Of a stretch of 64,000 nucleotides of DNA, positions 17,660-26,511 are shown in pieces; the first letter of the stretch is position 1; each line of letters begins with the position of its first letter. The stretch is from an uncultured Granulosicoccaceae bacterium. GTDB lineage: Bacteria; Pseudomonadota; Gammaproteobacteria; Granulosicoccales; Granulosicoccaceae. A program made the translations under genes and the position numbers. The stretch spans positions 1 through 64,000 of the forward strand of contig CALHCI010000104.1 of assembly GCA_937931165.1 (NCBI GenBank). The letters are read 5' to 3'. Below the pieces are notes generated by a model, which was given only the letters and a program-made list of their open reading frames with translations, did no database searches and was not told the DNA's origin.

Positions 17660-19834
17660 TTGCCGGTACCTGTCCTGACCCGCAAAGACACCCGCCAGGA
17701 CCCTGGCCAGCAAGCTGCAATAGACGATCTCCGCAAACTGATGCGGAGGCGTTATGACGAATCTCAGGTAGATGAAGTCTACGAAGCCTACAAAGTTGCC
17801 GACGAAGGCCACGTAGGTCAGGCACGCGTCTCCGGCGAGCCTTATATTCTCCACCCGATCGCGGTGGCAAAAATAGTCTTTGAAATGAACATGGACCATC
17901 GCAGTGTGATGGCGGCCCTGTTGCACGATGTTGTCGAAGATACCTCTATTTCCCTGCAACAGATCGAAAGCCGGTTTGGCGAAGACGTTGCCGCAATTGT
18001 CGATGGTCTCAGTAAACTCACCCACCTCAAATTTAAATCCAAGGCAGAAGCCCAGGCGGCAAATTTTCAAAAGATGTTGTTGGCGATGGTCGATGACATC
18101 CGCGTGATACTGATCAAGCTGGCCGATCGTATCCACAACATGCGCACCCTGGGTGCGATGCCGGATCATAAACGCCGCAGAATTGCCCGTGAGACGCTTG
18201 AGGTCTATGCACCAATTGCGAATCGGCTCGGCATTTACAAGATGAAAAACGAGCTTGAGGATCTGGGGTTTAAATCCCTGTATCCGGTACGTCACCGGGT
18301 ACTTCAACAGGCAGTGCAAAAGCGCAATAAAGACAGACTCGAGCTGGTACGCAAGTTTGAAATACTTGCGCTGGCAAAACTTGAAGACAAAGGCATTGAA
18401 GCCAAAGTACACGGCCGTGAAAAGCATCTGTACAGCCTGTACCAGAAAATGCGTAACAAGCAATCGGCATTTGAAGACGTATTCGATATGTTCGCGGTAA
18501 GGATAATCGTTAAGTCAGAAGACGATTGTTATCGGGCACTTGGCGTCATGCACAGTGTGCACAACCCGCTGCCAAAGCAGGTCAAAGACTATATTGCTAT
18601 CCCTAAGAGTAATGGCTATCAGTCTTTGCATACGGTGTTATTCAGTCCGGCTGCTATCCCGATTGAGGTGCAGATAAGAACCGAGGAAATGAACACCTTC
18701 GCCGAAACCGGTGTGGCTGCACACTGGATGTACAAAGAAGGTCAGTCCAACAGTGCCCAGCAGCGTGCCCATCAATGGCTGGCCAACCTGGTTGATATGC
18801 AGCAAACCAGCGCCGATACGCTGGAGTTTTACGAGAATGTGAAGGTCGATCTGTTTCCTTATGAGATTTTTGTGTTCTCACCCATGGGCGATATCTACCG
18901 TTTGCCACAGGGGGCCACTCCGGTGGATTTTGCCTATGCCGTGCATTCAGATATTGGCAACCGTTGCCTAACTGCCAAAATTGATCGTCAATTGGCACCG
19001 TTGAGTGCACCGCTTGAATCCGGCCAGACTGTTGAAATCATTTGTTCGGATGACCAACAGCCAAACGCGTTCTGGCTCAATTTTGTGGTGACACCCAAAG
19101 CACGAAATACGATCAGAAACTTTCTGAAAAACCAAAGCGAAGATAAAACGATTGGTTTTGGCCGGCAGTTGCTTGAGCGCGGTTTAAAACGCTATGACAC
19201 CCGGCTTGAAGATATTGATCAAGATTCTATCGATTCATTGCTTAAGCAGATGGGGCTGGCTGATCTTGACACGCTTTGTTATGAGATCGGGTTAGGGAAT
19301 CACATTCCCAGTATGGTGGCTGCATGGCTGCTGAATGAAGGTGATCGAACCCTCGAGGTTGATCAACGCACCAAAATGCTGTCGACGACTGATCCTGGGC
19401 CGCTGGTGGTTGAAGGTGGTGAAGATGCGATTATCTCGCTGGCACGCTGTTGTATGCCCATACCCGGCGACAATATTCACGGCATGATTACCGCCGGAAA
19501 AGGGGTGTTGGTGCATCGGGCCAACTGCCAGAATGTATCGCGTCAGCGGCGGCGTTCACGGGAATGGGTTGCCGTGGTGTGGGGGTCGGATATTACCGGG
19601 CCGTTTAAAACGCAAATTGAAGTCGATATTAACGATGTGCCCGGCGTGCTGGCGAAGGTCGCTAATGTGATGTCCGAGATGGACACTAATATTGAAGATA
19701 TAAGATTTGTCCCGGGTAGTGAAAACATCACTACACTGGTGTTTCAACTGGCCGTACAGGACAGAACGCAACTGGGTCGCCTGATCAAACGTGTTCGAAG
19801 TCTGAAAGCAACACTGCGCGCCCGCCGGGCCTAG
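17660..19834 (+). CDS. spoT: Bifunctional (p)ppGpp synthetase/hydrolase
   Basis: Makes and degrades (p)ppGpp in the stringent response. Domains in order: HD hydrolase (GEPYILHPIAVAKIV, AALLHDVVEDT), synthetase (AVRIIVKSEDDCYRALG, IPKSNGYQSLHTV, EVQIRTEEMNTFAETGVAAHW), TGS (IFVFSPMGDIYRLPQGATPVDFAYAVH), the RIS/CC region (ISLARCCMPIPGDNIHGMIT) and a C-terminal ACT domain. Both the hydrolase HD/ED residues and the synthetase E-x-Q-I-R-T motif are intact, so it should have both activities. The start is unclear: the frame runs open from inside rpoZ. TTG 17660 lies 14 bases after the rpoZ stop, and ATG 17741 would cut the first HD helix. It is likely co-transcribed with gmk and rpoZ. Confidence 0.95.
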   Translation: MPVPVLTRKDTRQDPGQQAAIDDLRKLMRRRYDESQVDEVYEAYKVADEGHVGQARVSGEPYILHPIAVAKIVFEMNMDHRSVMAALLHDVVEDTSISLQQIESRFGEDVAAIVDGLSKLTHLKFKSKAEAQAANFQKMLLAMVDDIRVILIKLADRIHNMRTLGAMPDHKRRRIARETLEVYAPIANRLGIYKMKNELEDLGFKSLYPVRHRVLQQAVQKRNKDRLELVRKFEILALAKLEDKGIEAKVHGREKHLYSLYQKMRNKQSAFEDVFDMFAVRIIVKSEDDCYRALGVMHSVHNPLPKQVKDYIAIPKSNGYQSLHTVLFSPAAIPIEVQIRTEEMNTFAETGVAAHWMYKEGQSNSAQQRAHQWLANLVDMQQTSADTLEFYENVKVDLFPYEIFVFSPMGDIYRLPQGATPVDFAYAVHSDIGNRCLTAKIDRQLAPLSAPLESGQTVEIICSDDQQPNAFWLNFVVTPKARNTIRNFLKNQSEDKTIGFGRQLLERGLKRYDTRLEDIDQDSIDSLLKQMGLADLDTLCYEIGLGNHIPSMVAAWLLNEGDRTLEVDQRTKMLSTTDPGPLVVEGGEDAIISLARCCMPIPGDNIHGMITAGKGVLVHRANCQNVSRQRRRSREWVAVVWGSDITGPFKTQIEVDINDVPGVLAKVANVMSEMDTNIEDIRFVPGSENITTLVFQLAVQDRTQLGRLIKRVRSLKATLRARRA

Positions 19835-19905
19835 CGCAACAGTCGTTAACTGCACGGTGTTACCCTCCCACTTGCGGGCGTTTGCCGGTGCTGATTTCCA
19901 GCCCA

Positions 19906-19920
19906 AGCGTCACTGACGCT
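19906..19920 (+). terminator. Hairpin between spoT and ridA
   Basis: AGCGTC-ACT-GACGCT is a 6-bp stem with a 3-base loop followed by ATGTTTT. It is a weak terminator candidate in the 158-base gap after spoT; partial read-through into ridA and recG is likely. Confidence 0.35.
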
Positions 19921-19992
19921 ATGTTTTAAGCGCAGACACAGTTACCATCCGCTTCAGGTAAAAACTCAACATACTCAAGCGGGAACAGGTTC

Positions 19993-20379
19993 ATGAGCAA
20001 AGAGATCATCGCCACTGATCAGGCACCGGGCGCTATTGGTGCTTACTCACAGGCTGTCAAAGTAGGCGATACAGTTTATATTTCCGGGCAGATTCCCCTG
20101 GTGCCGGCAACCATGGAAGTCGTTGAAGGTGATGTCGAAGCAAAGATCCGTCAGGTGTTCGATAATCTGTCTGCGGTTTGCGCCGCATCCGGTGGTTCGC
20201 TTGCCGACATCGTCAAGCTTTCTGTATTTCTGACAGATCTGAATGACTTTGCCAAAGTCAATGAAGTGATGGCTGATTATTTTGCCGAACCTTATCCGGC
20301 GCGTGCTGCGATTGGTGTGTCCGAACTACCCAAAGCGGTACCGGTGGAAGTCGAAGGGATTATGGTGCTTAACGCCTGA
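19993..20379 (+). CDS. ridA: RidA family 2-iminobutanoate/2-iminopropanoate deaminase
   Basis: Hydrolyses reactive enamines and imines made by PLP enzymes, protecting the cell from their damage. The 128-residue sequence shows the family landmarks: [28 protein letters not shown] at the N-terminus (quoted in parts: AIGAYSQAV and YISGQIPL), the catalytic Arg in [10 protein letters not shown], and the terminal [25 protein letters not shown]-type purine stretch precedes ATG 19993. It occupies the position of trmH between spoT and recG in E. coli; several gammaproteobacteria have ridA here. Confidence 0.95.
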   Translation: MSKEIIATDQAPGAIGAYSQAVKVGDTVYISGQIPLVPATMEVVEGDVEAKIRQVFDNLSAVCAASGGSLADIVKLSVFLTDLNDFAKVNEVMADYFAEPYPARAAIGVSELPKAVPVEVEGIMVLNA

Positions 20380-20414
20380 TCGCGTTGCACTGAGTCCCGT
20401 GCTGCACTGCAGTG

Positions 20415-22472
20415 ATGGATTTAACCGAGCTTTCTGTTACCCGCCTCAAAGGGGTGGGAAGTAAGCAGGCTGAAAAGCTGGCCCGGCTGCAAATCAAGTC
20501 GGTGCAGGATGTGCTGTTTCATCTGCCTTTGCGTTATCAGGATCGTACTCGCGAGATTGCGATAGGCAATCTCGCCGTCGGGCTTGAAGCGGTATTCAGC
20601 GGTATTGTGCTCAACATAGAAGTATTGTTTCATCGGCGCCGTTCGATGATATGCACCATTGGTGACGACACCGGTGAAATAACGTTGCGCTTTTTTCACT
20701 TCAGTAATCAGCAACGTGACAAATTACGTAAAGGTACCAGGGTATCGTGCTTTGGCGAGATCAGGCGTGGCCGGCAAACACTTGAAGTCGTCCACCCCGA
20801 GTATCAGGTACTGAGTGACGGTGCAGCACCGATGACGGCGCAGACTCTGACGCCGATTTATCCGGTGACCGAAGGCCTGCATCAACTGGCGATGCGTAAA
20901 ATTACCGATCAGGCACTGACTCATCTGCAAAACGCCAGTCTTGCCGAATTACTGACAGTGCCTGCTACCGACACCACACTGCAGGAAGCGCTGGCAACCG
21001 TGCATCGCCCGCCACCTTCAATTAATGTTGAAGCATTGTTGCAGGGATCGCACCCGGCGGTGCAGCGACTCGCGCTTGAAGAGCTTGTGGCGCATCGGTT
21101 AAGCGTACAGCGGGTTCGTGACAAAGCACGTTTACAATCTGCCCCTGCAATCGCAGCACCCGGTGATCTGTGTGCAAAACTGATTGAATCATTGCCCTTT
21201 ACGCTCACCGGTGCGCAGGCACGTGTTATTGAAGAAATTGCGGCAGATCTGCAAACCCCGCAGCCAATGTTGCGATTGATACAGGGCGATGTCGGGTCCG
21301 GAAAAACCATGGTGGCGGCGGCAGCGGCGGCGATGGCCGTCGGAGCCGGTTATCAGGTGGCAATTATGGCGCCGACAGAAATTCTTGCCGAACAGCATCT
21401 GGCCAGTTTTACCGAGTGTTTTGAACCGCTCGGGCTTAACATCGGCTGGCTTAAAGGTAAGCTTGGCAGCCGCCAGAAGCGCGATGCCATTGAAGCTATT
21501 GCCATGGGTCATACGCACATAGCAGTCGGTACGCACGCGTTGTTTCAGCGTGATGTTGAATTTGCCAATCTAGGGTTAACCATTGTCGATGAACAACATC
21601 GTTTTGGCGTACACCAGCGATTGTCGCTGCGTGAAAAAGGCATTGAAAACGGCAGAGTGCCGCATCAGCTGACCATGACCGCAACCCCCATTCCGCGCAC
21701 CCTTGCAATGACGGCTTACGCAGATCTTGATTGTTCTGTGATTGATGAGCTGCCACCGGGCAGACAGGAAATTAAAACGGTTGCCGTGCCCAACAGCCGA
21801 CGCACTGAAGTGATCGAACGCGTGGCGGTGGCGATTGCAGAAGGGCGTCAGGTGTACTGGGTTTGTACGCTGATTGAAGAGTCTGAAGTGCTGCAGGCGC
21901 GTGCTGCTGAAGATACTGTGACAGAACTTGTGGACCATATGCCTGATGTAGCCATTGCGATGGTGCATGGCCGTATGAACAGCGCTGACAAAGATCAGAC
22001 CATGCATGAGTTTAAAGAAAATCAGGTGCAGTTGCTGGTCGCTACCACGGTCATTGAGGTGGGTGTGGATGTACCTAATGCATCGTTAATTATTATTGAA
22101 AATGCCGAGCGACTGGGATTGTCGCAATTGCATCAGCTACGTGGTCGTGTGGGACGCGGCAGTGTTTCCAGCAGTTGCGTGCTGGTATTCGAGTCCGGTT
22201 TGAGTCAGCGAGCCAAACAGCGTATAGCGATTATGCGTGAAACCAATGACGGATTTGCCATCGCCGAAAAAGATCTGGAATTGCGCGGTGCAGGTGAGCT
22301 GCTCGGCACACGTCAGACCGGTGTCATGCAATTTCGAATTGCAGATCTGATGCGTGACAAAAAGTTACTGGAGCAGGCCCGCCAGCTCAGTGAACAGGTA
22401 CCGGCTGAAAATGTACCCGCGCTGGTTGAACGATGGATGGGAGATGAAGCGCCCGAATATGGCAACGTTTAA
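20415..22472 (+). CDS. recG: ATP-dependent DNA helicase RecG
   Basis: Branch-migrating helicase that processes replication forks and Holliday junctions. The N-terminal wedge domain with an OB fold covers residues 1-200. Helicase motifs follow: Walker A GDVGSGKTMVA, motif Ia MAPTEILAEQH, the DEQH Walker B (VDEQHRFGVHQR), motif III TMTATPIPRTLAM, TTVIEVGVDVPNA, and QLRGRVGRG. About 685 residues is typical. ATG 20415 is preferred to GTG 20412. Its stop overlaps the end of the convergent rhombosortase gene by 4 bases. Confidence 0.97.
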   Translation: MDLTELSVTRLKGVGSKQAEKLARLQIKSVQDVLFHLPLRYQDRTREIAIGNLAVGLEAVFSGIVLNIEVLFHRRRSMICTIGDDTGEITLRFFHFSNQQRDKLRKGTRVSCFGEIRRGRQTLEVVHPEYQVLSDGAAPMTAQTLTPIYPVTEGLHQLAMRKITDQALTHLQNASLAELLTVPATDTTLQEALATVHRPPPSINVEALLQGSHPAVQRLALEELVAHRLSVQRVRDKARLQSAPAIAAPGDLCAKLIESLPFTLTGAQARVIEEIAADLQTPQPMLRLIQGDVGSGKTMVAAAAAAMAVGAGYQVAIMAPTEILAEQHLASFTECFEPLGLNIGWLKGKLGSRQKRDAIEAIAMGHTHIAVGTHALFQRDVEFANLGLTIVDEQHRFGVHQRLSLREKGIENGRVPHQLTMTATPIPRTLAMTAYADLDCSVIDELPPGRQEIKTVAVPNSRRTEVIERVAVAIAEGRQVYWVCTLIEESEVLQARAAEDTVTELVDHMPDVAIAMVHGRMNSADKDQTMHEFKENQVQLLVATTVIEVGVDVPNASLIIIENAERLGLSQLHQLRGRVGRGSVSSSCVLVFESGLSQRAKQRIAIMRETNDGFAIAEKDLELRGAGELLGTRQTGVMQFRIADLMRDKKLLEQARQLSEQVPAENVPALVERWMGDEAPEYGNV

Positions 22473-23083
22473 TCGGATTGTCGTTGCCGGCAGATTAGCA
22501 TCAGTAACAGAGCAGCCAGTCCGCCACAAACCATGCCATACAGATGTGCGTTGACGATCACATTGCCGCCGGTGATTTTTTCACTGCTTTCCACAGCACC
22601 GTAAATCTGCTCCCAGACGATCTTCCCTACGGTGTAAATAATGAGGATTGTTGCGATGATTCTCTGGTTGCGGAAATCTGCAATAGCACCACCCAGCAGC
22701 AACCCGTAGAGCACGCCGGATAACCCCACGTACCAGTTCAGCTGCGGGTCAAAAAGCAGTAACCCTGTGCCCACGCCAAGCATGCTGGTGACCGCCACTA
22801 TTGACCATTGCCAGGCGTGCATGGCGGGTGCAAGCAGCAGGCTGATGACGGCCAGGCCTGCTAAATTGAGCAATAGATGTGCATAGCCCAGATGCACCAG
22901 ATTGCCGGTTAACAGGCGCCACCACTGGCCGTCGTTGATCTGCTCACGGCTGAAGCGCAGCGGCTCAACCATATCTGCCACTTGAAAAACAATGCAGGCA
23001 ATACCAACAATCAGGGAGAGCCAACAGGCACGATGCAGACCCGAGCGCGTTTGACCGCCACTTGGGTTAAGTTCTGGTTGCAA
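22469..23083 (-). CDS. rrtA: Rhombosortase-type rhomboid intramembrane serine protease
   Basis: A rhomboid-fold membrane protease with about six hydrophobic segments. Rhombosortases cut the C-terminal sorting tail (GlyGly-CTERM) of T2SS-exported proteins. The signature blocks are present: WWRLLTGNLVHLGYAHLLLN, YVGLSGVLYGLL with the nucleophile Ser (about residue 122), and NAHLYGMVCGG with the catalytic His (about 180). The start is probably TTG 23083, with GGAAAG at 23090-23095 six bases upstream, giving 204 residues. ATG 23155 is an alternative with no good ribosome site. It is divergent from gspG, which fits joint action with secretion. The rhomboid fold is sure; the rhombosortase subtype is very likely. 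Confidence 0.85.
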   Translation of the reverse strand: MQPELNPSGGQTRSGLHRACWLSLIVGIACIVFQVADMVEPLRFSREQINDGQWWRLLTGNLVHLGYAHLLLNLAGLAVISLLLAPAMHAWQWSIVAVTSMLGVGTGLLLFDPQLNWYVGLSGVLYGLLLGGAIADFRNQRIIATILIIYTVGKIVWEQIYGAVESSEKITGGNVIVNAHLYGMVCGGLAALLLMLICRQRQSD

Positions 23084-23141
23084 GGAACTCTTTCCGTATA
23101 GTTTTATCAGTACAGTAACAGGCGGCACGAATGTAGCCGTT

Positions 23142-23147
23142 ATAATA
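23142..23147 (+). promoter_or_regulatory. Perfect -10 box (TATAAT) upstream of gspG
   Basis: TATAAT stands about 105 bases before the gspG start in the divergent region shared with the rhombosortase gene. No matching -35 box is seen 16-18 bases upstream, so this is a candidate promoter element only. Confidence 0.3.
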
Positions 23148-23252
23148 GTCGGCATTCTACTATGGCGGTGCGCATGACAGCTAAGCGTGCTGGTCAGCCG
23201 CAACCGGCCAGGTGTTTAGCCGACATCAAAGTTCAAGATTGGAGCCAAAAAA

Positions 23253-23726
23253 GTGAATAGATCAGCAGAGTTTTTGCCCGCTTCGAAAGTATCGAAATCG
23301 CCAGTATCAGGTCAGCGTGGATTCAGTTTAATTGAGTTGATTGCGGTGGTCGCGATTCTGGGTATTCTGGCAGCAGTGGTTGCCCCCAAAATCTTTAACC
23401 AGCCCGGCAAGGCACGTATCGCAAAAGCGAAAACCGAAATTAAGGGAATTGAATCGGCACTGCAAATGTACAAGCTCGAAAATTTTAATTTTCCAACCAC
23501 CGATCAGGGCCTGCTGGCACTTGTCGAACAGCCAACCGGAGAGCCTGAAGCACCGAACTGGCAGGAAGGTGGTTATCTGTCCAGATTGCCTAAAGATCCG
23601 TGGGGACGCGAGTATATGTACGTCAGCCCGGGTGAAAACAGCGATGTCGATATCTACTCGCTGGGTGCAGACGGGCAGGAAGGCGGTGACGGTGAAAATG
23701 CCGACATCGGCAACTGGACCCTGTGA
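23253..23726 (+). CDS. gspG: T2SS major pseudopilin GspG
   Basis: Main subunit of the periplasmic pseudopilus that drives substrates through the type II secretin. A prepilin leader ends QRG, followed by FSLIELIAVVAILGILAAVV, with Glu at +5 of the mature protein. The C-terminal domain carries the GspG hallmarks TTDQGLLALVEQP, PKDPWGREYMY and the calcium loop region DIYSLGADGQEGGDGENADIG. GTG 23253 is supported by GGAG (23241-23244). It opens the gspGHIJKLMN run. gspC, D, E, F and the prepilin peptidase gspO are not in the window. Confidence 0.97.
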   Translation: MNRSAEFLPASKVSKSPVSGQRGFSLIELIAVVAILGILAAVVAPKIFNQPGKARIAKAKTEIKGIESALQMYKLENFNFPTTDQGLLALVEQPTGEPEAPNWQEGGYLSRLPKDPWGREYMYVSPGENSDVDIYSLGADGQEGGDGENADIGNWTL

Positions 23727-23757
23727 TCGTTTATTAAGCAACACGCAGATTGCGATC

Positions 23758-24312
23758 ATGGCTTCGGTTGAAGTGTCGGTTAAACAGACAGCTCGAGGCT
23801 TTTCCCTACTCGAGCTGATCGTAGTGATCGCAATGATGGCGACGTTAACTGCGGTGATAGTGCCGCGGATAAATTTCGGCGGCGAAAAAGAACAAATAAA
23901 AGAAGAAACTCTGCGGCTTGCAGAGTTAATGAGCAGGGCTGCGGAAGAGTCCATCTATAAAACCAAACAAATTGGTATTCGATTTACTGACAGTGACTAC
24001 CAGTTTCTCGCGTTGGATGGTGATGGTCGTGACGGTAAGTGGGTGGCTTATGAAAGCACAACCTTTCGTACGCGTGACTGGCCGGACAACTTTGACGTAG
24101 AAGTTGAAATATCCGGTGTGGCCGTAGAGCTGGAAAGCAAGGAAGCGTTCAAGATTGATGAAAAGACCCGACCGCACGTGATGTTTCTTTCCAATGGCGA
24201 AGTCATGCCTGATTTTAAAGTGACAGTAGAAAAGGGATTAAACAATGACCGCTGGCAGGTGGCCAGTGGTGTTGAAGAGTTGATCACGTTCGGTAAAACG
24301 GACGACTTTTGA
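23758..24312 (+). CDS. gspH: T2SS minor pseudopilin GspH
   Basis: Minor pseudopilin near the pilus tip. The leader ends ARG before FSLLELIVVIAMMATLTAVI, again with Glu at +5. About 184 residues. The C-terminal part has the GspH pattern IGIRFTDSDYQFLALDGDGR and PHVMFLSNGEVMPDFKVTV. I set the start at ATG 23758, the last Met before the leader; the open frame extends further upstream only by chance inside gspG. Its stop overlaps the gspI start (TTGA), suggesting coupled translation. Confidence 0.9.
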   Translation: MASVEVSVKQTARGFSLLELIVVIAMMATLTAVIVPRINFGGEKEQIKEETLRLAELMSRAAEESIYKTKQIGIRFTDSDYQFLALDGDGRDGKWVAYESTTFRTRDWPDNFDVEVEISGVAVELESKEAFKIDEKTRPHVMFLSNGEVMPDFKVTVEKGLNNDRWQVASGVEELITFGKTDDF

Positions 24313-24716
24313 ATACGTCACGCAAACAAAACGGCTTTACACTGGTTGAAATACTGGTTTCGTTGGCGATTCTGTCAATCATTCTCGGTGCGCTGGTACA
24401 AAGTGCCGGTGTGGCAACCTCAAACGCCGGCCGCATGCGGGACCGCGCCATTGCCGAGTGGGTGGCCAGCAATCGCCTTGCGGAACTTCGATTATCACCC
24501 TCGTTTCCCGAAACCGGCAGTAAAAACGGTGAAGAGGAAATGTTTGGCAAGGCATGGTACTGGAAAACCATTGTGCAGAAAGTTGAAGACGATGATCTGC
24601 GACGTGTCGATGTGGAAGTTCGCAGCAGCGAAGATGCACAAAACCCGCTGGTGTCCATTGCAGGTTTTGTTAGCCATCCTCGTTTCAAAGCACGCAGCAC
24701 GGCGGCGCGACAATAA
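24309..24716 (+). CDS. gspI: T2SS minor pseudopilin GspI
   Basis: Minor pseudopilin that nucleates the tip complex with GspJ and GspK. A short leader MNTSRKQNG precedes FTLVEILVSLAILSIILGAL, with Glu at +5. The AIAEWVASNRLAELRLSPSFP segment is typical of GspI. 135 residues. The start is TTG 24309, which overlaps the gspH stop. The stop at 24714-24716 shares a base with the gspJ ATG. Confidence 0.93.
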   Translation: MNTSRKQNGFTLVEILVSLAILSIILGALVQSAGVATSNAGRMRDRAIAEWVASNRLAELRLSPSFPETGSKNGEEEMFGKAWYWKTIVQKVEDDDLRRVDVEVRSSEDAQNPLVSIAGFVSHPRFKARSTAARQ

Positions 24717-25357
24717 TGCGGTTGTGCCATTTCAACAAGAAGGCTCAAAGCGGCTTTACCCTGGTAGAGTTTATTGTTGCTACTGCAGTACTTGCGATCA
24801 TGGGCGGTGTTGCCTACGGTGGTTGGTTTAACGTTACCCGCATCGCTGATCGCACCGAAAAAACCATTGCACGCTACGACGAACTACAACGGACTTTTTA
24901 CTGGTTTGCCGAAGATTTTGAGCAAATTGTAAAACGAGATTCGGTAGAAGAGCTTGGCAGTAAAAGAAAGAGCATTGAAATAAACGAACAGGGAGAGTTT
25001 ATTATTCAGGTAACGCGGGGTGGCTGGACCAACCCGGCGCTATTGCAGGTACCGCCGCGCAGTCATCTGCAAAATGTTGCCTACTATATCGATTCGGATG
25101 ACCGATTGTTGCGACGCTATTGGTACCACGTTGACCGGTTTGATTCTTCTTCTTTTCGCGATCGGCTGATGGTCAATGATGTTATCGGACTCACCTTTCG
25201 GTTTTTAACCGCGAGCGGCGAATGGGTCACTTCATGGCCACCCGAAGAAAACGCAAATACCGAGGAAGAATTCGATGAGCTGCCCATTGCGATGGAGGTG
25301 ACTATCGAACTCGAAGATCTTGGCTCTGCCAGAAGACTTTATGTGTTACCGAACTGA
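24716..25357 (+). CDS. gspJ: T2SS minor pseudopilin GspJ
   Basis: Tip pseudopilin. The leader ends QSG before FTLVEFIVATAVLAIMGGVA, with Glu at +5. The DELQRTFYWFAEDFEQIV segment and the C-terminal IAMEVTIELEDLGSARRLYV agree with GspJ. 213 residues. Its ATG overlaps the gspI stop by one base. It is followed by gspK after or within a short overlap depending on the gspK start chosen. Confidence 0.93.
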   Translation: MRLCHFNKKAQSGFTLVEFIVATAVLAIMGGVAYGGWFNVTRIADRTEKTIARYDELQRTFYWFAEDFEQIVKRDSVEELGSKRKSIEINEQGEFIIQVTRGGWTNPALLQVPPRSHLQNVAYYIDSDDRLLRRYWYHVDRFDSSSFRDRLMVNDVIGLTFRFLTASGEWVTSWPPEENANTEEEFDELPIAMEVTIELEDLGSARRLYVLPN

Positions 25358-25382
25358 TTCTCTGCAGCCGCATCGGCGGGAA

Positions 25383-26474
25383 GTGATAAAAAAAAGCCGT
25401 CAGCGCGGGGCGGCGCTGGTGACAACGCTTTTGATTGTTGCGCTGATTACAGTCACGGTCACGTCCATGACCACTCGTCAGCAGTTATCAATACAAAAAG
25501 CATCCAACCGACAGGTACAATCACAGCTTCATAACCTGGCCTCCGCCGGAGAACAGTTTGCAATTGCGGTACTTAACCGCGACAGGCGCGAGGGAGACAG
25601 AAACAATTCGGACAGTACCGAAGACTACTGGGCCGAAAGCCTGCCACCGGTGCCGGTAGACGGTGCAACGGTAGAAGGGTGTGTGATTGATCTGCAGGGT
25701 AAGTTCAATCTGAACAACCTGGTGTCTATTGAAGGGACTACCGATCAACTTGAATTCGAAGGATTGCAACGGCTGCTCAGGGCACTGAGTATTGATACGC
25801 TTAAAGCGGAATCCATTCTCGACTGGATAGACCCCAACATTGACGCGACCGGTACTGACGGTGCGGAAGATGATTTTTACACCGGCCAGGTCCCTCCTTA
25901 TCGCGCGGCCAACGGGCCAATGGTTAGTCCAACTGAATTAATGCTGGTAAAAGGCTTTCGTGTCACTGATGAAGGCGGTCTGGACGACTATGACACGCTG
26001 CTGCCGCACATCTCTACGCTGCCTACCGGCACGGCCATCAACGTTAATACAGCTTCGGCGCCAGTGCTGGCTTCGCTGGCAGATTACATGATTGAACTGT
26101 CTGATGAGTTAAAAGTGGTAGATGATGCATACTGGGAGAACTACCCGAACTGCCCGGAGGGTGGCGGATTGCTGGATTCTGTCATAAACAGCGAGTCGGA
26201 TACCGGCGAGCAGCCTGCTGATCAGCAAGTCAGTGACGAGGAGTTGGTCGAAGATGACGGATTTATCTACGAGAATACGCAGACATTTATTCAGCAGGCA
26301 GAACTCAGTGAAGATCAAACGGTGGCAGATGCAAACATCGCGGTATCGAGTGGTTATTTTATGTCACGGGTAACGGTACGCAGAGAAGAAATCAGCCTGA
26401 CGCAGTACACTACGCTTTTTCGCGACAATACCGGTGCGGTCACTGCGTTGCAGCGGTCCCGCGGCGGTCTGTAG
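25383..26474 (+). CDS. gspK: T2SS minor pseudopilin GspK
   Basis: Largest minor pseudopilin, capping the tip. The leader MIKKSRQRG is followed by AALVTTLLIVALITVTVTSM. As usual for GspK there is no Glu at +5 (Thr here). The INVNTASAPVLASLADYM segment is the helical SAM-like region typical of GspK. 363 residues from GTG 25383. ATG 25341, overlapping gspJ, is an alternative that would give a longer leader. An Asp/Glu-rich stretch near residues 270-300 (SESDTGEQPADQQVSDEE) looks like an extra loop in the large domain. Confidence 0.93.
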   Translation: MIKKSRQRGAALVTTLLIVALITVTVTSMTTRQQLSIQKASNRQVQSQLHNLASAGEQFAIAVLNRDRREGDRNNSDSTEDYWAESLPPVPVDGATVEGCVIDLQGKFNLNNLVSIEGTTDQLEFEGLQRLLRALSIDTLKAESILDWIDPNIDATGTDGAEDDFYTGQVPPYRAANGPMVSPTELMLVKGFRVTDEGGLDDYDTLLPHISTLPTGTAINVNTASAPVLASLADYMIELSDELKVVDDAYWENYPNCPEGGGLLDSVINSESDTGEQPADQQVSDEELVEDDGFIYENTQTFIQQAELSEDQTVADANIAVSSGYFMSRVTVRREEISLTQYTTLFRDNTGAVTALQRSRGGL

Positions 26475-26511
26475 GCAACCGGTGCGAAACTAATCTAAAC
26501 GGAACCAAATT

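Noticed and set aside
17591-18463. 290-codon minus-strand open frame opposite spoT
   Set aside because: Antisense shadow of conserved SpoT catalytic domains; His/Phe-rich translation without recognisable motifs.
23341-23757. Upstream extension of the gspH frame through gspG
   Set aside because: The prepilin leader of GspH begins at ATG 23758; the upstream part overlaps gspG in another frame.
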